Numbered from the stretch's first letter, positions 9,116 to 19,803 are shown. The stretch: DNA of 64,000 bases from UBA8337 sp965221415 (GCA_965221415.1 OZ244887.1:1116001-1180000); one strand, 5' to 3'. Notes: generated by a model from the letters alone, not told the origin. Program-made: numbers and translations.

Positions 9116-10585
9116 TTACCGTGTCACAACACTGCGCACAGCATCATTTTGCATCAGCACCGCGCCCGCCCTATTCGACAGCTCAACCAAAGGCGACGGA
9201 TAAATAAAGAACAATAAAGTCACCGCCGCCATCGCGCCTGCAAGCATCGATAATTCGCGCGGCATCGCTTCGTTCACCTCATCGGCGGGCGGGTCAACAT
9301 ACATAATTTTGACGATGCGCAGATAATAATACGCCCCCACCACACTGGCCAAAACCCCAAGTATCGCCAAGGCATAAAGGTCTGCGTCAATCGCGGCGCG
9401 AAAAACAAACAGCTTGCCAAAGAACCCCGCCAAAGGCGGTATCCCCGCCAGTGAAAACATCATAATGCCCAGACACGCCGCCATAAAGGGTTGCGTTTGG
9501 CTGAGGCCTGCAAGGTCATCAATCTTCACCACCGCCCCGCTATCGCGGCGCATCGACAAGATGCACGCAAATGTGCCAAGCGTCATCACTGTGTACAGCG
9601 TCATATATAAAATCACACTCGACACGCCGCTTGGCGTGGCCGCCGCAAAGCCAACCAGAGCAAAGCCCATATGGCCGATGGAGGAATACGCCATCAGGCG
9701 TTTGATGTTTTGCTGACCAATAGCGGCGAACGCACCAAGCATCATGCTCGCAATGGCAATGAAAGCGATAATTTGCTGCCACGCGACGAGCGCATCGCTG
9801 AAGCTGGTCATCATAACGCGCAAGAATATCGCCATGCCGGCCAATTTGGGGGCTGCGGCAAAAAACGCCGTCACGGAAGTCGGTGCGCCTTCATAGACAT
9901 CGGGAGTCCACATGTGAAACGGGACAGCGGAGATTTTGAACGCCAATCCAGCAACCAAAAACACCAATCCGATGACTTGCCCCATCGGCAAAATGCCATC
10001 GACAGGTTGGAAAGCCACCGCGATTTCGTTGAAATTGGTCGAGCCAGAAAATCCGTAAATCAGCGAGGCACCATATAATAACATGCCCGATGACAGCGCC
10101 CCGAGGACGAAATATTTCAGCCCCGCCTCGGTCGAGCGCAGACTATCTCGATTGATGGCCGCGACCACATACAGCGCCAGACTTTGCAGCTCAATGCCCA
10201 TATAAAGCGAGATTAAATCATTGGCGGAAATCATCATCCCCATGCCGACGGTCGCCAATAAAAGCAAAATGGAATATTCAAACCGCGCCAGTTTCTCGCG
10301 CACCAGAAATCTTTGCGACATGATGATGGCGATGGCGGTCGCGATAAATGTCAGCACTTTCATCAGCGATGCAAAGCTATCCATGACAAAGGCACCGTTA
10401 AACGCGTAAGCTCTTACCTCCCCATAGCCCGCCACGATGATGGCCGCCAGTATAAGCAGCGCCACCGCGCCGAAATCAACCGTGCGCGTCGCGTCGCCTT
10501 TCGAAAACGCACCGACCAGTAACAGTCCCATAGCGCCGATAAACAGAATAAACTCTGGTAGAATAAGCGTGATGTCAGTTGTCAT
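9116..10585 (-). CDS. nuoN: NADH-quinone oxidoreductase subunit N
   Basis: Antiporter-like membrane subunit of complex I. 489 residues and about 14 predicted membrane helices. The proton-antiporter signature region includes FKISAVPFHMWTPDVYEGAP (about residues 220-239), with the conserved lysine. It follows nuoM by 3 bases and precedes birA by 5, near the end of the nuo operon. Confidence 0.97.
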   Translation of the reverse strand: MTTDITLILPEFILFIGAMGLLLVGAFSKGDATRTVDFGAVALLILAAIIVAGYGEVRAYAFNGAFVMDSFASLMKVLTFIATAIAIIMSQRFLVREKLARFEYSILLLLATVGMGMMISANDLISLYMGIELQSLALYVVAAINRDSLRSTEAGLKYFVLGALSSGMLLYGASLIYGFSGSTNFNEIAVAFQPVDGILPMGQVIGLVFLVAGLAFKISAVPFHMWTPDVYEGAPTSVTAFFAAAPKLAGMAIFLRVMMTSFSDALVAWQQIIAFIAIASMMLGAFAAIGQQNIKRLMAYSSIGHMGFALVGFAAATPSGVSSVILYMTLYTVMTLGTFACILSMRRDSGAVVKIDDLAGLSQTQPFMAACLGIMMFSLAGIPPLAGFFGKLFVFRAAIDADLYALAILGVLASVVGAYYYLRIVKIMYVDPPADEVNEAMPRELSMLAGAMAAVTLLFFIYPSPLVELSNRAGAVLMQNDAVRSVVTR

Positions 10586-10588
10586 AGG

Positions 10589-12097
10589 CTAATTCCCCCC
10601 AATCGCAGAATAATGCGCCGCTAAGGCTTCTTGATAATTGCTAATCAACGCATCTATCGCGGGCGCGGTCAGGTCAAGAATGGGCATCGGCCAAACGCCA
10701 AACAATATCGTCGCCACCGCAAGCGGCACAATAATCGATAATTCGCGCCAATCCACATCAAGAATCTGCTGCAAGCCCTCTTGCTCGATACGACCAAAAC
10801 TCACCCGACGATACAGCGACAAAGCATAAACAGCCGACAGAATAACCCCACTCGCCGCAAACAACGCCGTCCATGTGCTGACTTGAAAAGCCCCTAAAAT
10901 CGTCAAAAACTCGCCGACAAAACCCGACGTGCCGGGCAAGCCGACATTGGCCATGGTAAATAGCAAAAACAACGCCGCATAGACTGGCATTCGATTAGCC
11001 AGTCCGCCATAAGCGGAAATCTCGCGCGTGTGCATGCGGTCGTAAACAACGCCAACGCATAGAAAAAGCGCGCCCGAAATCCAACCATGCGACAACATTT
11101 GAAACACCGCGCCTTGCACACCCTGCACCGTGCCAGAGAATATCCCCATGGTGACAAACCCCATATGCGCGACGGATGAATAGGCGATGAGCTTTTTCAT
11201 ATCCTCCTGCGCAAAAGCCACCAGCGATGTATAAACAATCGCGATGGCACTCAGCGCAAAAACCATCGGCGCGAACATATCAGAAGCAATCGGAAACATC
11301 GGCAGCGAGAAGCGTAAAAAACCATAGCCGCCCATTTTCAACAAAACGCCCGCAAGAATCACCGAGCCCGCCGTGGGAGCCTCGACATGCGCATCGGGCA
11401 ACCAAGTATGCACCGGCCACATCGGCATTTTGACCGCAAAGCTTGCAAAAAACGCCAACCATAACCAGATTTGCAAATCAGCCCCGAAGTGCTGCGCCGC
11501 CAAATCTGGAATAAACGTCGTGCCCGTCTGCCAATACATAACCAAAATCGCCAGCAGCATCAGCACCGAGCCAATCAGCGTGTAGAGGAAAAACTTAAAG
11601 CTTGCATAAATCCGTCGCGCCCCGCCCCAAATGCCAATAATCAAAAACATCGGAATAAGACCCGCCTCGAAAAACAGATAAAACAAAATAATATCCATCG
11701 AGCAGAACACGCCAATCATCAGGCTTTCCAAGACGAGGAAAGCCAACATATATTCGCGCACCCGTTCGGTAATAGAATGCCAACTCGCCAGAATACAAAT
11801 CGGCATCAGCGCCACCGTCAGAACCACAAACAGCACCGAGATACCATCCACGCCCATCGCATAATCAATACCCGGGGCAAGCCATTGCGCCCGCTCGACA
11901 AACTGAAAATCCGCCGAACTCGTATCAAAACGATACACCATGAATATCGCCAATAACAAAGTGACAAGCGTCGTCCACAGCGCAACAGCACGCGAATTCG
12001 TCGCAACGATTTTCTCGTCGCCCCGCACCAATAAAATAAACAACGCCCCCAGCAGCGGCAGGAAAGTAATCGTCGAAAGAAGCGGCCAATCCGTCAT
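10589..12097 (-). CDS. nuoM: NADH-quinone oxidoreductase subunit M
   Basis: Second antiporter-like proton-pumping subunit of complex I. 502 residues and about 14 membrane helices. AVKMPMWPVHTWLPDAHVEA (about residues 221-240) is the family signature with the key lysine and histidine. Gaps are 3 bases to nuoN and 12 to nuoL. Confidence 0.97.
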   Translation of the reverse strand: MTDWPLLSTITFLPLLGALFILLVRGDEKIVATNSRAVALWTTLVTLLLAIFMVYRFDTSSADFQFVERAQWLAPGIDYAMGVDGISVLFVVLTVALMPICILASWHSITERVREYMLAFLVLESLMIGVFCSMDIILFYLFFEAGLIPMFLIIGIWGGARRIYASFKFFLYTLIGSVLMLLAILVMYWQTGTTFIPDLAAQHFGADLQIWLWLAFFASFAVKMPMWPVHTWLPDAHVEAPTAGSVILAGVLLKMGGYGFLRFSLPMFPIASDMFAPMVFALSAIAIVYTSLVAFAQEDMKKLIAYSSVAHMGFVTMGIFSGTVQGVQGAVFQMLSHGWISGALFLCVGVVYDRMHTREISAYGGLANRMPVYAALFLLFTMANVGLPGTSGFVGEFLTILGAFQVSTWTALFAASGVILSAVYALSLYRRVSFGRIEQEGLQQILDVDWRELSIIVPLAVATILFGVWPMPILDLTAPAIDALISNYQEALAAHYSAIGGN

Positions 12098-12109
12098 CTA
12101 TATGCTCCC

Positions 12110-14041
12110 CTACAGCCCTGATGTGAGCATTAACCAACTCACAAACCCAGCGACGCCAAGCAGCATGACAAAGGCGTAATGATAAACCAGCCCCGTTTGT
12201 AGCTGAACAATACGGCGCGTCACTCGTATCACACCACGCGCCGCACCATCGGGGCCAAAGCCATCAATAATGAAACCATCGCCGCCGCGCCACAAGAGAC
12301 GCGCAAGCCACTTCGTCGGGCGAACAAAAAGAAAATCATAGATTTCGTCAATATACCATTTATTGAGCAAGAACTGATAAACCAAATCATGTTGCTGCGC
12401 GAGTGCCACGGGCATATTCGGGCGATAAATATACATCACCCAAGCCAAGCCAAAGCCTGCCATCATCATCAGTATCGGTGCTAGTTTCACGAGGCTCGGC
12501 ACAGTGTGCAAATCGTGCAGCACGTGATTATCCGACGCGGTGAAAATAGCCCCCCGCCAAAAAGCCGTTTGGCTGTCGCCGATAAACAAATCGACAAACG
12601 CGCCCCCTGCGAGCAACGCTCCCAGAGCCAACACAATAAGCGGCACGAGCATGACGGGCGGGCTTTCATGCACGTGATTGAGCGTCTCGTTAGAGCAGCG
12701 CGCATTACCAAAAAACGTCAGGAACATCAGCCGCCAGCTATAAAACGAGGTGAAAAACGCCGCGACCACCAAGAGCGTAAAGGCAAACATATGCGGTGCG
12801 GCATGTGCGGCAAAAGCCCCTTCGATAATCGCGTCTTTAGAATAATACCCCGCCGTCAGCGGAAACCCTGTCAGCGCAATCGTGCCGATGAGCATCATCA
12901 TAAATGTCGTTGGAATAAGGGTACGCAAGCCCCCCATTTTGCGCATGTCTTGCTCGTCGCCCATCGCGTGAATAACCGAGCCTGCCCCCAGAAATAAAAG
13001 CGCTTTAAAAAACGCATGCGTGAACAAATGGAATATCGCCGCCTGATACGCCCCAATACCAAGCGCGACAAACATATAGCCAAGCTGCGAGCAGGTCGAA
13101 TAAGCAATGACGCGCTTAATATCGTTTTGCACCAGCCCCACGGTCGCCGCAAAAAACGCCGTCACCGCCCCGATGACAATCACCACATTCAGTGCCACGG
13201 TGGAAAGCTCGAACAAAGGCGAACACCGCGCGACAAGAAACACGCCAGCCGTCACCATCGTCGCCGCATGGATAAGAGCCGAAACGGGGGTCGGGCCTTC
13301 CATCGCATCGGGCAGCCATGTGTGCAGCAAAAACTGCGCTGACTTACCCATCGCGCCCATGAATAACAGCAGACAAATCGTCGTGAGCGTTGGCAATGTC
13401 ATGCCGAGGAAATCAAATTGACCCTCAGCCAACGCCCCCGCCGAAGCAAAAACATCGTCAAATTGCAACGACCCCACCGCGTAATAAATCGCCGCCATGC
13501 CGAGAATGAGGCCAAAATCACCGACCCGATTAACCACGAAAGCTTTGATAGCCGCCGCATTTGCCGAGGGCTTTTTAAACCAAAACCCGATGAGCAAATA
13601 AGACGCAAGGCCAACGCCTTCCCAACCAAAAAATAATTGCAGAAAATTATCGGCTGTCACCAGCATCAGCATCATAAATGTAAACAGCGATAAATAGGCG
13701 AAAAACCGCGCGCGTGCGCCATCATGGCTCATATAGCCGATAGAATAAACATGCACCAAAGACGACACGCCCGTGACAACCACCAGCATGACCGCCGTCA
13801 GCGTATCCATCCGCAGCACCCAATCAATATCGAGACTGCCCGATTGCATCCATTGCAAAACCAGAATCTTACTCGTGCCACCCTGAAGCGCGACATCGAC
13901 AAATGCCATGCACGATAAAAAGGCCGACGCGAGCAATAGCCCCGTTGTTATATATTCAGATGCGCGCTCGCCAATGACGCGGCCAAACAGCCCCGCAATA
14001 AGCGCGCCAAGAAGCGGAAAAAAGACAATCGCTTGATACAT
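12110..14041 (-). CDS. nuoL: NADH-quinone oxidoreductase subunit L
   Basis: Distal antiporter-like subunit of complex I with the long lateral helix along the membrane arm. 643 residues. FLLHTWLPDAMEGPTPVSAL (about residues 237-256) is the diagnostic signature; FFGWEGVGLASYLLIGFW lies near residue 138. Normal length, 3 bases after nuoK. Confidence 0.97.
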   Translation of the reverse strand: MYQAIVFFPLLGALIAGLFGRVIGERASEYITTGLLLASAFLSCMAFVDVALQGGTSKILVLQWMQSGSLDIDWVLRMDTLTAVMLVVVTGVSSLVHVYSIGYMSHDGARARFFAYLSLFTFMMLMLVTADNFLQLFFGWEGVGLASYLLIGFWFKKPSANAAAIKAFVVNRVGDFGLILGMAAIYYAVGSLQFDDVFASAGALAEGQFDFLGMTLPTLTTICLLLFMGAMGKSAQFLLHTWLPDAMEGPTPVSALIHAATMVTAGVFLVARCSPLFELSTVALNVVIVIGAVTAFFAATVGLVQNDIKRVIAYSTCSQLGYMFVALGIGAYQAAIFHLFTHAFFKALLFLGAGSVIHAMGDEQDMRKMGGLRTLIPTTFMMMLIGTIALTGFPLTAGYYSKDAIIEGAFAAHAAPHMFAFTLLVVAAFFTSFYSWRLMFLTFFGNARCSNETLNHVHESPPVMLVPLIVLALGALLAGGAFVDLFIGDSQTAFWRGAIFTASDNHVLHDLHTVPSLVKLAPILMMMAGFGLAWVMYIYRPNMPVALAQQHDLVYQFLLNKWYIDEIYDFLFVRPTKWLARLLWRGGDGFIIDGFGPDGAARGVIRVTRRIVQLQTGLVYHYAFVMLLGVAGFVSWLMLTSGL

Positions 14042-14044
14042 GGA

Positions 14045-14350
14045 CTACCCTTTCATCTGACTGACATCTTCAACCGCGATGCCGCCGCGATTGCGGAAAT
14101 AAACAACCAAAATAGCCAACCCAATGGCTGCCTCGCCCGCCGCCACCGTCAAGACGAAAAGCGCAAATACCTGCCCCGCCAAATCGCCAAGAAAGGCAGA
14201 AAAAGCAACAAGGTTGATATTCACCGCCAGCAGCATCAGCTCAATCGACATCAAAATAATAATGACGTTTTTCCGATTCAGAAAAATCCCAAACACCCCA
14301 ATGGTGAAGAGGATAGCCGCAAGCGTCAAATAATGTGTAAGCCCAATCAT
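14045..14350 (-). CDS. nuoK: NADH-quinone oxidoreductase subunit K
   Basis: Small three-helix membrane subunit of complex I. 101 residues, the family length. Conserved glutamates sit in helix 2 (SIELMLLAVN, about residues 35-44) and helix 3 (AAGEAAIGLAI, about residues 70-80), both in the proton path. Confidence 0.97.
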   Translation of the reverse strand: MIGLTHYLTLAAILFTIGVFGIFLNRKNVIIILMSIELMLLAVNINLVAFSAFLGDLAGQVFALFVLTVAAGEAAIGLAILVVYFRNRGGIAVEDVSQMKG

Positions 14351-14359
14351 CCGCGCCCC

Positions 14360-14965
14360 TTAAATCCCTTCGCCCGGTTTGATATCAACCAGTTCGACAC
14401 CATCGTCGCGGGTGCGCGCGTTTTGTTTCGCAATATCTTGGCGTTTTGGATTCTTAGACTTGACCAGTGTCAGCACAATCGCGCCAATCATCGCGACCAG
14501 TAAAATCGCCCCTGCGGCTTGAAAAAAGTAAATATAATCTGTGTACAGTACGCGTCCTAAGGCTTCCGCATTGGTCATGCCTTCGGGCGTGGCACGCGGC
14601 AGGGGCGTGCTTGCCACCAAAGATGATGACGCGCCAAACATCAGCAATAATTCGAACAGCAATATCAGCCCTACCGTCGCGCCAAACGGCATATATTGCA
14701 AAAATCCCTCATTGAGTTCAGCGAAATCAATATCGAGCATCATCACCACGAATAAAAACAGCACCGCCACCGCGCCGACATAAACGACGACCAGAATGAG
14801 CGCGAGAAACTCTGCGCCCAGCAACACGAAAATCCCCGCCGAATTGAAGAAAGTCAGAATCAGAAACAGCACCGAGTAAACCGGATTGCGCGACGCAATC
14901 ACCATAAAGGCGCTGGCCACCGAGACCGTGGCGAATAAATAAAAGGCGAGTGAAATAAGGGTCAT
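14360..14965 (-). CDS. nuoJ: NADH-quinone oxidoreductase subunit J
   Basis: Five-helix membrane subunit of complex I. 201 residues. ALILVVVYVGAVAVLFLFVV (about residues 55-74) is the strongly conserved third helix containing the pi-bulge region. The C-terminal ~35 residues are polar. Located between nuoI and nuoK, as in the canonical operon. Confidence 0.96.
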   Translation of the reverse strand: MTLISLAFYLFATVSVASAFMVIASRNPVYSVLFLILTFFNSAGIFVLLGAEFLALILVVVYVGAVAVLFLFVVMMLDIDFAELNEGFLQYMPFGATVGLILLFELLLMFGASSSLVASTPLPRATPEGMTNAEALGRVLYTDYIYFFQAAGAILLVAMIGAIVLTLVKSKNPKRQDIAKQNARTRDDGVELVDIKPGEGI

Positions 14966-14971
14966 GCTTTT

Positions 14972-15463
14972 CTACCGATAAGGAGCGTCTAGTTCGAGGT
15001 TTTTGGCAATCTCAACTTCCCACTGGTCGCCATTGGCCAATAATTTGGCCTTGTCATAAATGAGTTCTTCGCGAGTTTCGGTTGCAAATTCAAAGTTTGG
15101 CCCTTCGACAATCGCATCGACGGGGCAGGCTTCCTGACAAAATCCGCAATAAATACACTTCACCATATCGATGTCATAACGCACGGTACGGCGTGTGCCA
15201 TCATTATTGCGCGGACCCGCCTCAATGGTAATCGCTTGGGCGGGACAAATCGCTTCGCATAATTTACACGCGATGCAGCGTTCCTGCCCGTTCGGATAAC
15301 GGCGCAGCGCATGTTCGCCGCGAAAGCGCGGACTCAACGGGCCTTTTTCATACGGATAGTTAATCGTCGCTTTTTTGCCAAAGAAATATTTCAGCGCCAA
15401 GCCCAATGCCGAAACAAACTCCACCAAAAACAAACTGCGCGCTGTGCGATCCAACCAAGCCAT
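14972..15463 (-). CDS. nuoI: NADH-quinone oxidoreductase subunit I
   Basis: Carries the two [4Fe-4S] clusters (N6a, N6b) that lead electrons towards NuoB. 163 residues. The two CxxCxxCxxxCP motifs are visible: C63, C66, C69, C73 and C103, C106, C109, C113. The frame is open further upstream into nuoH, but the ATG at 15463, overlapping the nuoH stop as TGATG with GGAGGG upstream, gives the standard N terminus (MAWLDRTARS). Confidence 0.96.
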   Translation of the reverse strand: MAWLDRTARSLFLVEFVSALGLALKYFFGKKATINYPYEKGPLSPRFRGEHALRRYPNGQERCIACKLCEAICPAQAITIEAGPRNNDGTRRTVRYDIDMVKCIYCGFCQEACPVDAIVEGPNFEFATETREELIYDKAKLLANGDQWEVEIAKNLELDAPYR

Positions 15464-16470
15464 CACAACCCTCCAAAATATTGCAAGAAACCAGCCGTCA
15501 GCACGACATAAAGCAGCGAAATGGGCAAAAATACTTTCCACCCCAAACGCATCAATTGGTCGTAGCGATAACGCGGCACGATAACTTTCATCATGGCAAA
15601 CATGAAAAACATAAAGCCCATTTTGAGGATAAACCAAACCGGCCCCGGCACCCAGTTAAACGGTGCGCTATCAACTGGCGGCAACCAACCGCCAAGAAAC
15701 AAGATGGTGGTCACCGCGCACATCAATACGATGTTGGCCAACTCACCAATCATAAACACCACATAGGGGGTCGATGAATATTCCGTCATGAAACCAGAGA
15801 CCAGTTCTGACTCGGCCTCGGGCAAGTCAAATGGCGGGCGATTGGTCTCGGCCAGAGCCGAGATGAAAAACACAACAAACATTGGAAATAGCGGCACGGC
15901 GAACCACACCGTTTTCTGCGCCAGCACGATATCGCTCAGATTAAGCGAGCCGACGCATAATAATACGGTGATGATGACCAGCCCAATGGAGACTTCGTAG
16001 GACACCATCTGCGCCGCCGAGCGCAACGCGCCAAGAAATGGATATTTCGAGTTCGACGCCCAGCCGCCCATAATAACGCCATAAACGCCGAGCGAAGAAA
16101 TCGCGAAAACATATAAAATGCCGACATTGATATCCGCCACCGCCCAGCCCTCATTGATGGGAATGACCGCCCACGCGCTGAGCGCAAGAAACATCGTCAC
16201 AAATGGCGCGAGCAGAAAAATCGGCTTATCGGCCGTCGTCGGGATAATGATTTCTTTGAACAAATATTTGGCGATATCAGCGAAGCTCTGCAGCAAGCCA
16301 AAGGGCCCAACCATGGTCGGGCCTTTGCGCAATTGCGCTGCCGCCCAAATCTTGCGGTCGGCCAACATAAAAAATGCCAGTGACACCAAAAGCGCCAAAA
16401 TAACCGCCAGCGAATGCAGCGTTACCAGAAATGCTGGCCAAATATACGTATCGAAAAACACGCTATCCAT
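15463..16470 (-). CDS. nuoH: NADH-quinone oxidoreductase subunit H
   Basis: Membrane subunit at the quinone-binding junction of complex I. 335 residues and about eight helices. ADRKIWAAAQLRKGPTMVGP (about residues 36-55) and the acidic loop ETNRPPFDLPEAESELVSGF (near residue 217) are family signatures. The start is set at 16470 (MDSVFFDTYIW), overlapping the nuoG stop by 8 bases; the longer open frame upstream lies inside nuoG. Confidence 0.96.
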   Translation of the reverse strand: MDSVFFDTYIWPAFLVTLHSLAVILALLVSLAFFMLADRKIWAAAQLRKGPTMVGPFGLLQSFADIAKYLFKEIIIPTTADKPIFLLAPFVTMFLALSAWAVIPINEGWAVADINVGILYVFAISSLGVYGVIMGGWASNSKYPFLGALRSAAQMVSYEVSIGLVIITVLLCVGSLNLSDIVLAQKTVWFAVPLFPMFVVFFISALAETNRPPFDLPEAESELVSGFMTEYSSTPYVVFMIGELANIVLMCAVTTILFLGGWLPPVDSAPFNWVPGPVWFILKMGFMFFMFAMMKVIVPRYRYDQLMRLGWKVFLPISLLYVVLTAGFLQYFGGL

Positions 16471-18520
16471 CGGTGCCGGTTCCTTGCTCTTTTGCTTTTG
16501 CGCAATTGGCCATGGTGGCCGAGGCGCGGGCAATCGGGTTGGTGAAATAGAAGTCAGACACCGCATAGCCGAACGGTGCATTATCAAGCTTACCCAGATT
16601 ATCTGGCACTTGCGGCGCATCCGCTGCGCTCATCTGGTCGATTTGGGCAAGCTGCGGGGCAATCTCAAACATCCGCGCGCGCAAATCAGCCAACGTGTCA
16701 TAGGGCAACGTCACATCGAGGCGGGCGGATAGCGCACGGAAAATCTTCCAGTCTTCGCGCGCTTCGCCCGGCGGTGTCGCAGCTTGCGCGGTCATCTGCG
16801 CGCGGCCTTCCGTATTGACATAAATCGCCTGCTTCTCGGTATAGGCAGCCGCCGGCAACACAACATCTGCCCGATGCGCCCCACGGTCGCCATGGCTACC
16901 AATATAAACCACAAATGCATCGCCCAAATCCGTACCCTCGATTTCATCCGCCCCGTATAAAATGACATTTTCAATCGCGCCGCTTTTCGCCGCTTTCAAC
17001 ATGCCCGCCACATCGTGTCCGCCTTTTGCGGGCAGCAGACCAAGGTCAAGACCCGCAACGCGCGCGGCAGCCGTATGCAACACATTAAAGCCGTTCCAGT
17101 CGGCCTTTATTGCCCCGACTTTATGTGCCAACGCAATCGCATTGGCCAGAACAGCCGTGCCATCTTTGCGCGTTAACGCCCCCTGCCCGACGATAATCAT
17201 CGGACGCTTGGCCTTCGACAAAATAGCCGTAAAACTTTGCTCGCCCGACAATAGCGCGGTCAATGTATCCGTGCCTGCGCCAATCGTTTCAGCCGCATAT
17301 GTCAAATCGACAGCCGCGCCAATGCTTGCCACCGCAAAATCGCCTTTCAGGTAACGCTTGCGAATACGCGCATTCAACACGGGCGCTTCAAGGCGCGGAT
17401 TAGAGCCGATAAGCAGCAGCGCATCGGCTTGCTCGATACCCGCAATCGTTGTGTTAAACAGATAATGCCCGCGCGACCCCGACAGTTTCGCGCCATCTTG
17501 GCGACAATCAATATGCGGGCTTTGCAGCTCATCCATCAGATTTTTGAGCGCAAACTGCCCCTCGGCACAGACCAAATCGCCAGCGATGGCCGCCGTTTGC
17601 GCCCCCTTGCCTTTGAGTTTTTTCGCCACCAAAGCAAAGGCTTTGTCCCAACTTGTCGCCGACAATTTGCCTCTTTTGCGAACCAAAGGTCGGTCAAGGC
17701 GCTGCGTATTCAGCCCGTCCCAAATAAAGCGCGACTTATCCGACAGCCATTCCTCGTTCACATCATCATGGTTGCGCGGCATGATGCGCATGGTTTCGCG
17801 CCCCCGCATATCGACGCGAATATTGCTGCCGACCGCATCCATCACATCGATTGTTTCGGTTTTTTCTAACTCCCACGGGCGTGCCGTAAACGCATAAGGC
17901 CGCGATGTCAGCGCGCCTACAGGGCATAAATCAATCACATTGCCTGACAATTCGCTGTCGAGGGCGGCTTCCAAATATGTCGTGATTTCCATATCCTCAC
18001 CACGACCAATCGCGCCGATTTCTGGCACGCCAGCGACCTCTTGCGCAAAGCGTACACAGCGCGTGCAATGAATACACCGCGTCATAATGGTTTTCACCAG
18101 TGGGCCCATATGCTTGTCTTCAATGGCGCGTTTATTATCGTCAAAGCGACTGGCATCGCCGCCAAACCCAAGCGCTTGGTCTTGCAAATCGCACTCCCCG
18201 CCTTGGTCGCAAATCGGGCAATCAAGCGGATGGTTAATCAGCAGAAACTCCATCACCCCTTCGCGGGCGGTCTTTACTTTGTCGGATTGGGTGTTGACCA
18301 CCATCTCGGGCGCAACCGGCATGGCGCATGATGCAACGGGTTTCGGTGCGCTTTCGACATCCACCAGACACATACGGCAATTGCCCGCAACAGACAGACG
18401 CTCGTGATAGCAAAAGCGCGGGATTTCCGCACCCGCTTCTTCGCAAGCCTGCAAAATCGTTGTGCCTGCGGCGACTTCAACAGCCACCCCGTCAACTGTA
18501 AGTTTTACCTGCTCGCTCAT
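16463..18520 (-). CDS. nuoG: NADH-quinone oxidoreductase subunit G
   Basis: Large iron-sulfur subunit of the peripheral arm. 685 residues. The [2Fe-2S] cysteines are C37, C48, C51 and C65. The His/Cys [4Fe-4S] site is HPLDCPICDQGGEC (H97, C101, C104, C110), and a further [4Fe-4S] site comprises C149, C152, C155 and a cysteine near 199. The molybdopterin-oxidoreductase-like C-terminal part has no cofactor role in complex I. Its start overlaps the nuoF stop (TAATG). Confidence 0.97.
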   Translation of the reverse strand: MSEQVKLTVDGVAVEVAAGTTILQACEEAGAEIPRFCYHERLSVAGNCRMCLVDVESAPKPVASCAMPVAPEMVVNTQSDKVKTAREGVMEFLLINHPLDCPICDQGGECDLQDQALGFGGDASRFDDNKRAIEDKHMGPLVKTIMTRCIHCTRCVRFAQEVAGVPEIGAIGRGEDMEITTYLEAALDSELSGNVIDLCPVGALTSRPYAFTARPWELEKTETIDVMDAVGSNIRVDMRGRETMRIMPRNHDDVNEEWLSDKSRFIWDGLNTQRLDRPLVRKRGKLSATSWDKAFALVAKKLKGKGAQTAAIAGDLVCAEGQFALKNLMDELQSPHIDCRQDGAKLSGSRGHYLFNTTIAGIEQADALLLIGSNPRLEAPVLNARIRKRYLKGDFAVASIGAAVDLTYAAETIGAGTDTLTALLSGEQSFTAILSKAKRPMIIVGQGALTRKDGTAVLANAIALAHKVGAIKADWNGFNVLHTAAARVAGLDLGLLPAKGGHDVAGMLKAAKSGAIENVILYGADEIEGTDLGDAFVVYIGSHGDRGAHRADVVLPAAAYTEKQAIYVNTEGRAQMTAQAATPPGEAREDWKIFRALSARLDVTLPYDTLADLRARMFEIAPQLAQIDQMSAADAPQVPDNLGKLDNAPFGYAVSDFYFTNPIARASATMANCAKAKEQGTGTDG

Positions 18521-19803
18521 TATTCAGCAGCCTCCTGATTTGACCCATTGGCTAAACGCGCTTCAATCACGGGTCGAAAATGGCGAATAAGCCCCTGCAC
18601 CGGCCACGCCGCCGCATCGCCCAACGCACAAATCGTATGACCTTCAATCTGCTTGGTCACTTGCAGCAGCATGTCGATTTCTTTTGGTTGCGCCGCACCC
18701 GATGCCATGCGCTCCAACACGCGCCACATCCAGCCTGTGCCCTCACGACACGGCGTACACTGGCCGCAGCTTTCATGCTTATAAAAATACGAAATCCGCG
18801 CAATCGCCTTAATAATATCGGTCGATTTATCCATCACAATCACCGCCGCCGTGCCGAGGCCAGAGTCAACGTCTTTCAGACTATCGAAATCCATCAGCAC
18901 CGTATCGCAAATCTCTTTGGGCAGCAGCGGCACAGATGACCCGCCCGGAATCACCGCCAGTAAATTATCCCAACCGCCGCGCACACCACCTGCATGCGTT
19001 TCGATAAGCTCCTTCAAGGGAATACCCATTTCTTCTTCGACATTGCACGGATTATTGACATGGCCTGAGATACAAAACACCTTCGTGCCTGTATTGCCCT
19101 CGCGCCCGAGGCCAGCGAACCAACCACTGCCGCGCCGACAAATAGTTGGCGCGACCGCGATGCTTTCGACATTATTCACCGTCGTCGGGCAGCCATATAG
19201 CCCGACATTAGCGGGGAAAGGCGGCTTCAAACGCGGCTGGCCTTTTTTGCCTTCAAGGCTTTCAATCAGCGCGGTCTCTTCGCCGCAAATATACGCGCCC
19301 GCCCCGTGATGCACATAAATATCGTAATCCCACCCAGAGCCTGCCGCATCTTTTCCCAACAGCCCCGCCGCATAGGCCTCATCGACAGCACGCTGTAAAG
19401 CTTCGCGTTCACGGATAAACTCGCCCCGAACATAAATATAGCAAACATGCGCGCCCATCGCGAAACCAGCCAACAAGCAGCCTTCCAACAGCTTGTGGGG
19501 TTCGTGACGCATAATATCGCGGTCTTTGCATGTCCCTGGCTCGGACTCATCGGCATTGATCACCAAATAATGCGGACGACCATCGCTCTCCTTGGGCATG
19601 AACGACCATTTCAGACCTGTCGGGAATCCTGCCCCGCCGCGTCCCCGAAGCCCCGACGATTTGACCTCATCAATAACCCAATCGCGCCCCTTTTTAATGA
19701 GATTGGCTGTGCCATCCCAATCGCCACGCGTTTTCGCAGACGCTAAATCGGCACCGTCCATGCCGTAAAGATTTTTAAAAATACGGTCGTCGTCGCGCAG
19801 CAT
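18520..19803 (-). CDS. nuoF: NADH-quinone oxidoreductase subunit F
   Basis: NADH- and FMN-binding subunit, the electron entry site of complex I. 427 residues. GLRGRGGAGFPTGLKW (51-66) is the NADH/FMN glycine-rich loop and ESCGQCTPCREGTGW (about residues 345-359) binds the [4Fe-4S] cluster N3. The start overlaps the nuoE stop by one base. Confidence 0.97.
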   Translation of the reverse strand: MLRDDDRIFKNLYGMDGADLASAKTRGDWDGTANLIKKGRDWVIDEVKSSGLRGRGGAGFPTGLKWSFMPKESDGRPHYLVINADESEPGTCKDRDIMRHEPHKLLEGCLLAGFAMGAHVCYIYVRGEFIREREALQRAVDEAYAAGLLGKDAAGSGWDYDIYVHHGAGAYICGEETALIESLEGKKGQPRLKPPFPANVGLYGCPTTVNNVESIAVAPTICRRGSGWFAGLGREGNTGTKVFCISGHVNNPCNVEEEMGIPLKELIETHAGGVRGGWDNLLAVIPGGSSVPLLPKEICDTVLMDFDSLKDVDSGLGTAAVIVMDKSTDIIKAIARISYFYKHESCGQCTPCREGTGWMWRVLERMASGAAQPKEIDMLLQVTKQIEGHTICALGDAAAWPVQGLIRHFRPVIEARLANGSNQEAAE